Below are positions 58,483 through 64,000 of a DNA stretch of 64,000 nucleotides, piece by piece; position 1 is the first letter of the stretch, and every line of letters begins with the position of its first letter. Source of the stretch: Verrucomicrobiota bacterium (lineage in GTDB: Bacteria > Verrucomicrobiota > Verrucomicrobiia > Verrucomicrobiales > Akkermansiaceae); assembly GCA_017301995.1 (NCBI GenBank), contig JAFLEH010000016.1, positions 62,001 to 126,000 of the forward strand, read 5' to 3'. Below the pieces are notes generated by a model. That model had not been told where the DNA came from, did not search any database, and saw nothing but the letters and a program-made list of their open reading frames with translations. The position numbers and the translations under genes are program-made.

Positions 58483-59310
58483 ATGTCCAAGAAATCGCAC
58501 GAACAATACTGGGCGGCCCGTCAACGGCTCCGCTTCATCGAAACCTGCGCGTGGTGGAAGGGAATCGTCAATCGCAACGATCTTGTGGAGATCTTCGGCA
58601 TTTCCATGGCACAGGCATCGTCGGACATGCAAACCTATCTGGACCAGAACCCCACCGCTCTAACATACAACCTGCGGCAAAAGCGCTACGAGGCCACCGA
58701 CTCGATGAAGTGGATCATTTCCCAGCCGAATCTGGCCGAGGCGGCCGCGCTCTTTCTGAGCAAAGACGCTCACGGGGCATGGAGCGGGGCCCACGAGCAT
58801 GCGGTGTACGGCGATGCCGTTTCGATCATCCGCATGCCCGTCCGCGAGGCCAAGGAAGCCGTGGACCGCCGGGCGTTTCTCGCCATCATGAACGGCTACC
58901 GCATCCGCATGCGCTATGTGAACGAGGATACCTGCAAGGACGAGTGGCGGCGCATCCGGCCCCATGCGCTGGGCCACAACGGGTCGCGCTGGCACCTCCG
59001 CGCCTGGTGCGAGCGTAACGACGACTACCGCGATTTTCCTCTCACCCGCATCGCGGAAATCGAGTGGACCCGCGATCACATGGATCTGCCACGGCCCGAC
59101 GAGGAGTGGAACTCCATCGTAACTTTGAAAATCAGGCCGCACCGCAACCTCAGCCCCCTGCAAAAGCAAGCCGTCGAACTCGAATACGGGATGACGGGCG
59201 GCGTTCTGAAAATCAAGGTTCGCAAGGCGATGGAGGATTACCTGCGGGACCGCCTCGGTCTGGCCCTCGAGGGATCCGAAAAGCTGGCCCAGCTTTTCGA
59301 GTGCGAGTGA
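58483..59310 (+). CDS. WYL-domain transcription regulator (BrxR/CapW-like)
   Basis: The protein has 275 residues from ATG 58483. The N-terminal winged HTH (RLRFIETCAWWKGIVNRNDL, VEIFGISMAQASSDMQTYLD) has the form typical of BrxR/CapW regulators. The WYL domain (~125-200) contains YRIRMRYVNEDT, RRIRPHALGHNGSRWHLRAW and the F-P-L-T-R-I end, and the last ~70 residues form the WCX dimerisation part. WYL regulators often sense nucleic-acid ligands during DNA damage or phage infection. No defence genes are next to it: it lies between a phosphoesterase and prfB. The palindrome in its promoter suggests autorepression. Confidence 0.85.
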   Translation: MSKKSHEQYWAARQRLRFIETCAWWKGIVNRNDLVEIFGISMAQASSDMQTYLDQNPTALTYNLRQKRYEATDSMKWIISQPNLAEAAALFLSKDAHGAWSGAHEHAVYGDAVSIIRMPVREAKEAVDRRAFLAIMNGYRIRMRYVNEDTCKDEWRRIRPHALGHNGSRWHLRAWCERNDDYRDFPLTRIAEIEWTRDHMDLPRPDEEWNSIVTLKIRPHRNLSPLQKQAVELEYGMTGGVLKIKVRKAMEDYLRDRLGLALEGSEKLAQLFECE

Positions 59311-59439
59311 CCGCGCCACTCGCATGGATATCCGGGGCTTCGCGCCACCACGCCATGCCGTCAACGGCCGCGATTTCACATCGCGGATTTCAGCTTTTGC
59401 CTTTACACCCCGCCCTCCATCCACCAAAACCCCCGCCCC

Positions 59440-60580
59440 ATGTCCTCACTTCCCACCGCCGACCTCCTGGCGCTCGATACCCCCGGCCTGAAAAGCCGGC
59501 TCTCGAAGCTCAGGAGGTATCTTTGACGTCCCAGCCCTCGAAAACGAAATCGCCACCCTCGAGGAGGCGATGGGATCGCCCGATTTCTGGAACGATCCGG
59601 ACCACGCCAAGTCCGTCAGTTCCAAAGCCGCCGGCCTCAAAAAGAAACTCGAATCGTTTCTCAAACTGGAAAGCCGCATGGCCGACATCGAGGAGGGCCT
59701 GTCCCTCGCCAAGGAGTTCGACGACGGCGACCTCGCCCGCGAGACGATCGACAATTGCAAGTCCCTCGAAACCGACCTCCGCGCCTACGAGCTTCTAACC
59801 CTGCTCAACCAGCCGAGCGATTCGTCCAACTGCTTCATCGTCATCCAGGCCGGCGCCGGCGGCACCGAGGCTTGCGATTGGGCGCAAATGCTCCACCGCA
59901 TGTATTGCCGATGGGCGGAAAAACACGGATTCTCCGTGGAAACGCTCGACTGGGAAGACGGCGACCAGGCCGGCCTGCGCTCCTGCACGCTCAAAATTTC
60001 CGGCGAATACGCCTACGGCTTCCTCAAATGCGAGCGCGGGGTCCATCGTCTTGTTAGAATCTCGCCGTTCGACGCCGCGGCCAAGCGCCACACGTCCTTC
60101 GCGGCCATCGACTGCACCCCGGAGATCTCCAAGGAAATCAAGATCGAGATCAACCCGGCCGACATCGAAATCACCACCACCCGCTCCGGCGGCAAGGGCG
60201 GCCAGAACGTCAACAAGGTGGAAACCGCGGTGCTGCTGCGCCACCTTCCCACCGGCATCCTGATCCGCTCCACCAACGCACGCTCCCAAGGCGCCAACCG
60301 CGAACTCGCCTTCGAAATCCTCAAGGCGAAACTCTACACCATCGAGGAAGACAAACAACGCGCCGAATCCGAACGCTCCTACTCGGAAAAAGGCGATGTC
60401 GCATGGGGAAACCAGATCCGCTCCTACGTTTTCCAACCCTATCAGAAAGTGATCGACCTCCGCACCGGCGAGGAATCCGGCAGCATCCAGGACGTCATGG
60501 ACGGCGACCTCGACGCCTTCATCGAAGCCAAACTCCGCGGCAAAGTCCGCGTCAAGGGCGCGAAGGATGAGGACGAGTGA
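59440..60580 (+). CDS. prfB: Peptide chain release factor 2, programmed +1 frameshift
   Basis: The ATG at 59440 opens a 28-codon frame ending CTT TGA at 59521-59526. Reading resumes one base later at 59525 (GAC) and continues to 60580, giving about 379 residues. The internal Shine-Dalgarno AGGAGG at ~59512 followed by TATCTTTGAC is the classical prfB autoregulatory site: low RF2 lets ribosomes slip at the in-frame UGA. RF2 hallmarks are the tripeptide S-P-F in RISPFDAAAKRHTSF, which reads UGA/UAA, and G-G-Q in GGKGGQNVNKVETAV, which triggers peptide release. Upstream of the gene is the WYL regulator. Confidence 0.96.
59512..59527 (+). promoter_or_regulatory. prfB programmed frameshift site
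   Basis: AGGAGGTATCTTTGAC: an internal Shine-Dalgarno, the slippery CTT and the in-frame TGA, followed by C. Confidence 0.95.
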
Positions 60581-60740
60581 CGGTGATTATGGAACTGTTG
60601 CGAAAGCCCGCTCCCTAACCCCAAGGATGGGTGGCGCCATGCGCGCAATCCGTTGGCTGTCCACACATATTTTCAGTTAGATTCCGTTTCTTGGAATTCA
60701 GCCGGAAATCCGAAGCTTGGCGTAGTTTGGACACTCGACT

Positions 60741-60885
60741 TACCACTGAGAGACTGAGAACCACTGAGAAAACTGATTTTTTGGAGATAAATGGGGAAGC
60801 GCCGATTGATGACTGGGATCGATTTCACCCCGTATCAAAAATCATTTCAGTGGTATCAGTGGTTCGCAGTTTTTCAGTGGAAAAA
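60741..60885. repeat. CCACTGA-type imperfect inverted repeat
   Basis: The left arm (ccactgagagactgagaacc continuing to ctgatttttt, 60741-60782) is nearly the reverse complement of the right arm (aaaaatcatttcagtggtat to cagtttttcagtgg, 60837-60882). The arms could fold into a ~40-bp hairpin around a ~50-nt loop. Confidence 0.7.
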
Positions 60886-60923
60886 ATGGATGCGCGATTC
60901 ATTCCGATTTCGGATTTCGGGTT

Positions 60924-61178
60924 CTGACATCCTGATCCGGCCGGAAAACGATTTGGCTCAATTCGCGGCGACAGCCACGTCGATGAATGGTGCTTTCTTT
61001 CTGGTCTCTGGTCTCTGGTCTCTGGTCTCTGGTCTCTGGTCTCTGGTCTCTGGTCTCTGGTCTCTGGTCTCTGGTGTCTGGTCTCTGGTCTCTGGCTTCT
61101 TGGCCCGATGGCGCCAAACCATTTTCCGATCGGCAAACGCAGTGGAGCGGAAAACAAGGCCCCGGATCAGGATCTCTG
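60924..61178. repeat. Inverted-repeat element, copy 2 (short left arm, long right arm)
   Basis: It starts ctgacatcctgatccgg and ends ccggatcaggatctctg. The core from aattcgcggcgacagccacg to cttcttggcccgatgg has the same orientation as in copy 1 (17736-17920). The extra 31-nt segment (about 61132-61162) is in the right arm here and in the left arm there. The core holds 13 tandem gtctctg heptads (61004-61094, one variant). Confidence 0.8.
61004..61094. repeat. Heptad repeat GTCTCTG x13
   Basis: Twelve perfect 7-mers and one gtgtctg variant lie inside the second inverted-repeat element. The first element has only degenerate remnants at the same place, so the array is variable in length. Confidence 0.95.
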
Positions 61179-61181
61179 GAA

Positions 61182-61481
61182 TTAGGGCTCGTCGCGATCC
61201 GGAGCGTCTGCCAACGCGGCCTCATACTTTTCGATGATCCGCGCCAGCGTGCGATTGTATCTGATCCCCGAAATCATCCCCCGGAGCATGCGATACGCCA
61301 CGATCCCGAAACCGATGGCCGTCCATAATGCGTCGTCCCTGAACAGGCCAAGCCCGAAAAGCCCGCCCGCCACAAGCGCCAGCACAACGTCCTGCAACAC
61401 GCCGGACACATCTCCCGACTCGCGATACTGGCGATAATACGCGATCAGATACTCTTCCTTGTTATCGAATTTGGGTCGCAT
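61182..61481 (-). CDS. Small membrane protein (99 aa)
   Basis: The N-terminus is polar (MRPKFDNKEEYLIAYYRQYR), followed by two membrane helices (VVLALVAGGLFGLGLF, LWTAIGFGIVAYRMLRGM) and a charged C-terminus. No known family. The stop is 3 bp from the end of the inverted-repeat element. Confidence 0.6.
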   Translation of the reverse strand: MRPKFDNKEEYLIAYYRQYRESGDVSGVLQDVVLALVAGGLFGLGLFRDDALWTAIGFGIVAYRMLRGMISGIRYNRTLARIIEKYEAALADAPDRDEP

Positions 61482-62031
61482 AGGTTTTTGGGTTGATTAC
61501 GAGAAAACAGTTAAATGACATTGGACAGCTTCAGAAGCCCCGAACCCGGGGCGGTCACTCCCGGTCCCTGTTTGACACGAATTTCACGGATTCGCACGAA
61601 ATTTGGTTTCCTTGGTTATCCTCTGAATTCGTGTCAAGTTGCTCAGGAGTGGTCGAATCGTCGCACGGAGCAGGGAACGAAGCAAGACAATGTCCTCTCA
61701 GACGTGACGGGCCGCATTGCCGTGGAACGCCACTGCCGCAGAATGCGCTAACGCCGCCTGTTTCCGACTCCAATGTCCCAACGGGACGCCTCACTTTTGC
61801 AAATGGAAACCTCGGATGTTCGCAGGAGCGGAACGACGGTTGCAAATCGGGTTTCCGGTTGCGGATGACGAAAAGTCCTCCGAAAAGTCTTGCCAGCACG
61901 GCGGATCGGGGATGGAATCCCGCCGCTGTCAGGGGCCGCGGAGGTCCGGCAGGCGAACCCCGCCAGGACTTGATCGTAGCAACGGTAGTTTGTCCGGGCT
62001 TGCCGCGGATTCCCTGGCAGCGCTTTTTTCG
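61482..62031. other. 550-bp intergenic region with an inverted repeat
   Basis: It contains the inverted repeat ttgacacgaattt ... gaattcgtgtcaa (61570-61637). The rest (61640-62030) has several open frames but no family-like protein sequence. It could hold decayed coding DNA. Confidence 0.55.
61570..61637. repeat. Inverted repeat TTGACACGAATT ... AATTCGTGTCAA
   Basis: Twelve-bp perfect arms with an internal acggattcgcacgaaattt segment that itself partly repeats the arm. A hairpin-forming intergenic repeat of the same general style as the ACGGATG and CCACTGA repeats. Confidence 0.7.
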
Positions 62032-62925
62032 CTAGACCGAGCAAATGGAAAGGCCCTGGCGGAGGCTGGCGAGGGCGTCGGGACGTTTCGGGATGAATTC
62101 CTGGCCGACGAAGCCGGTGTAGCCGGTATCGACGATGGCGCGCATGATGGCCGGATAGTGGAGTTCCTGGGTTTCGTCGATCTCGTTGCGGCCGGGAACG
62201 CCGCCGGTGTGGTAGTGGAGGAACCAGCGGTGGTTGTCGCGGATGGTGCGGATCACGTCGCCCTCCATGATCTGCATGTGATAGATGTCGTAGAGCAGTC
62301 CGAAGTGCGCGCTGTCGAGGCGTTTGCAGAGTTCCACGCCCCAGGCCGAGTGGTCGCACATGTAGCCGCCGTGATCGACCTTGCTGTTGAGCAGCTCCAT
62401 CACCAGCTTGAGCTTGAGCTTTTCCGCGAGCGGAAGCAGCCGCTTGAGGCCGGTGACGCAGTTTTCGAGTCCCTGTTGGTCGTCCATGCCGTCGCGGTTG
62501 CCGGAGAAGCAGATGACCCGCTCCGCGCCGACGTCCGCGGCGGCTTTGAGGTACGGCTCATAGGCGGCGACGAGGGCGTCGTGGTGCTCCACCCGGTTGA
62601 ACGCGTGGGTGATGCCGCCCACTTTCACGCCGGTGGCAGTGGTGCCGGTGGGGCTGGAAACCATCGCGCAGGTCAGGCCGTATTTGCGGAGGGTCGGAAA
62701 ATCGGATGGCGCGAGGAGTTCCACCGACTTGAGGCCCATTTCCTTTCCTGCGGCGCAGAATTCCTCCAACGGGATGCGCCCGTAGCACCACTTGCATACC
62801 GAGTGGTTGATGCGGGTCCCGGGCGCCGCGGCGTCGGCGGCGGATAGACGGGTGGCCAGCGAGCTGGCGGCGGCGGTGACGGCGGCGGCTTGTCCTGTGG
62901 TCATGAGAAACGAACGGCGGTTCAT
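62032..62925 (-). CDS. Tat-exported hydroxypyruvate isomerase-like TIM-barrel protein
   Basis: The protein has 297 residues from ATG 62925, with twin-arginine signal M-N-R-R-S-F-L-M-T-T. The barrel has family-like strand ends: HSVCKWCYGRIPLEEFCAAG, KEMGLKSVELLAPSDFPTLR, KLVMELLNSKVDHGGYMCDH, FGLLYDIYHMQIMEGDVIRT, FLHYHTGGVPGRNEIDETQE and TGFVGQEFIP. The Glu, Asp-x-x-H and final Glu fit the metal site of Hyi-type isomerases. It probably isomerises a hydroxypyruvate- or ketose-like compound. It is a second TIM-barrel isomerase, distinct from that at 42537-43427. Confidence 0.88.
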   Translation of the reverse strand: MNRRSFLMTTGQAAAVTAAASSLATRLSAADAAAPGTRINHSVCKWCYGRIPLEEFCAAGKEMGLKSVELLAPSDFPTLRKYGLTCAMVSSPTGTTATGVKVGGITHAFNRVEHHDALVAAYEPYLKAAADVGAERVICFSGNRDGMDDQQGLENCVTGLKRLLPLAEKLKLKLVMELLNSKVDHGGYMCDHSAWGVELCKRLDSAHFGLLYDIYHMQIMEGDVIRTIRDNHRWFLHYHTGGVPGRNEIDETQELHYPAIMRAIVDTGYTGFVGQEFIPKRPDALASLRQGLSICSV

Positions 62926-63878
62926 GGGATGGGCGTTACGGCGGGTAGGGGTGAAGTCTTTCGGGTCCGGCGGCTTAAAGCCCGACCATGCGGCGAAACT
63001 CCACCACGCGGGTGTCGGAATCCCACAGTGTCCAACCGGCCCGCCAGTCGCGGAATCCTCGCTTCTTCGAGATGTCGTATGTCCACTGATTTGCGGCCAA
63101 AACGAAACGCAGAAACGCGGAGAACGCAGAGGCTTTCGCGGAGGTGGGGATTTTTGTCGGAAAGCCTGTTCCACCCGCGAATCCCGACGCGCGCCCGCCA
63201 CGATCGGAGCGCAGACTTCAGTCTGCTCGGCCGCAGGCCCTCCTCGGCTGCCACCAAATTGCCCCCATTTTGCAACAAACCACCCGATCCAACCCCCGCC
63301 TCAAGCAACACACCCGCCGTCGCAACTCCACCGCCACGGGATATTCACGCTCCATCCTTCGCCTCGCGCGGGAAGCCCTTGGCGATCTTGTTGCGGGATG
63401 TCGTTTGTCCCCTGATTTGTGCGGCCAAAACGAAACGCGGACACGCGGAGAACGCAGAGGCTTTCGCGGAGGCGGGGATTTTTGTCGGAAAGCCTGGTCC
63501 ACCCGCGAATGCCAACGCGCGCCCGCCACGATCGGAGCACAGACTTCAGTCTGCTCGGCCGCAGGCCCTCCTCAGCTGCCACCAAATTGCCCCCATTTTG
63601 CAACAAACCACCCGATCCAACCCCCGCCTCAAGCAACACACCTGCCGCCGCAACTCCACCGCCACGGGATATTCACGCTCCATCCTTCGCCTCGCGCGGG
63701 AAGCCCCTGGTGATCTTGTTGCGGGATGTCGTTTGTCCCCTGATTTGCGATGTCAATTTGGAACGCGGAAAGCCGCGCTAGCGGCGATAGGACGATTGCC
63801 GCAGGCACTGACCGGCATAGCCAGAGGCAAATCGGGTGCGATGAGGGCTCGGCCTTTCACACCTTTCACACTTTCACA
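62926..63878. other. 953-bp region dominated by a tandem duplication
   Basis: About 145 bp of unique sequence is followed by two tandem units (63071-63396 and 63397-63724) and a short third start. A low-complexity tttcaca stretch (about 63853-63880) follows. Open frames in the units are shadows, repeated in both copies. Confidence 0.7.
63071..63724. repeat. Two direct tandem units of 326 and 328 bp
   Basis: Each unit begins gatgtcgt(a/t)tgtcc(a/c)ctgatttg and contains acgcggagaacgcagaggc, the palindrome gcagact-tc-agtctgc, and the stretch caacaaaccacccgatccaa. The units differ by a few substitutions only. A third start is seen at 63725 for about 25 bp before similarity ends. No protein is encoded as far as visible. 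Confidence 0.9.
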
Positions 63879-64000
63879 CTAAAGTTTGAGAATCGGAGAT
63901 CTGACTTTAGGATCTGAGATCAACGCCTTGCCATAGAACTGCCTAAGACCGTTGGCGAGATCATCCCGTGACATTCTCCGGATGACCGATGCCCCTCCAA
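63879..64000 (-). CDS. Possible C-terminal end of a gene entering from the right edge
   Basis: A minus-strand frame is open from the edge to TAG at 63879-63881 and reads GGASVIRRMSRDDLANGLRQ, then FYGKALISDPKVRSP. The last residues come from a GATCTCAGATC-like low-complexity stretch. Only 40 residues are visible, so no function can be given. Confidence 0.3.
   Translation of the reverse strand, partial: GGASVIRRMSRDDLANGLRQFYGKALISDPKVRSPILKL

Larger units (their letters stand above)
60581..61181. other. 601-bp intergenic region with two repeat structures
   Basis: It holds a long imperfect inverted repeat built on CCACTGA (60741-60885) and the second inverted-repeat element with its heptad array (60924-61178). 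No gene was recognised. Confidence 0.75.

Noticed and set aside
61004..61094. Heptad-encoded repeat protein (L-W-S-L-V-S-G pattern)
   Set aside because: The 7-bp array gives repetitive open frames in all phases; there is no start, signal or conserved domain.
63071..63860. Proteins encoded by the tandem units
   Set aside because: Frames are the same shadow peptides in both copies on both strands, with no family-like sequence.

Overview
The window looks like the chromosome of a GC-rich Verrucomicrobium (Luteolibacter/Akkermansiaceae-like; inferred from gene content, not from a marker comparison). The reasons are PEP-CTERM proteins with a clear C-terminal Pro-Glu-Pro/TM/Arg sorting tail, very long autotransporter-associated beta-strand-repeat proteins, secreted sulfatases, Tat-exported Gfo/Idh/MocA and TIM-barrel sugar enzymes, a heparinase-type lyase, an HprK, and intergenic DNA rich in heptanucleotide tandem repeats and inverted repeats. 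No tRNA, rRNA, CRISPR array or transposase was recognised.

Region 1 (1-19.7 kb) is an exported-protein island, almost all on the minus strand. It holds three giant beta-strand-repeat proteins, two PEP-CTERM proteins, a 1116-residue multidomain sulfatase, a LamG protein and a beta-helix protein, with one LacI/AraC (XylR-like) regulator on the plus strand. Domains are visibly reused. The sulfatase carries the body of the adjacent PEP-CTERM protein, and the genes at 16.8 and 13.8 kb share a near-identical 200-residue module. Three of these genes, plus the sulfatase at 26.5 kb, carry the same 25-35 bp upstream motif.

Region 2 (19.7-28 kb) is a minus-strand run: a GntR/LacI-type regulator, an arylsulfatase, a DUF4239-like membrane protein, a secreted HAD phosphatase, aquaporin Z, a DUF502 membrane protein, a possible small coupled ORF and a lipoprotein hydrolase. 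Several start/stop overlaps (ATGA) point to operons.

Region 3 (28-34 kb) is accessory: three unrecognised genes and a single-chain Type IIL-like restriction-modification enzyme whose C-terminal part is interrupted by an in-frame heptad-repeat insertion.

Region 4 (34-49 kb) holds a heparinase II/III-like lyase, a divergent membrane pyrophosphatase lacking the usual KxE residues, a nucleoside-type MFS transporter, a TPR membrane protein, a Tat-exported isomerase/oxidoreductase pair, a ThuA-ankyrin fusion, an Rrf2 regulator divergent from a porin, a zinc metalloprotease and a pseudopilin-like protein.

Region 5 (50-64 kb) is more core-like: OppD/OppF ATPases without permeases, hprK, a lipoprotein, an M23 peptidase, a metallophosphoesterase, a WYL regulator with a perfect palindrome in its promoter, and prfB with a programmed +1 frameshift. 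Its intergenic spaces are packed with repeats, including one of two copies of an inverted-repeat element whose core appears inverted relative to its arms, and a 326-328 bp tandem duplication near the right edge.
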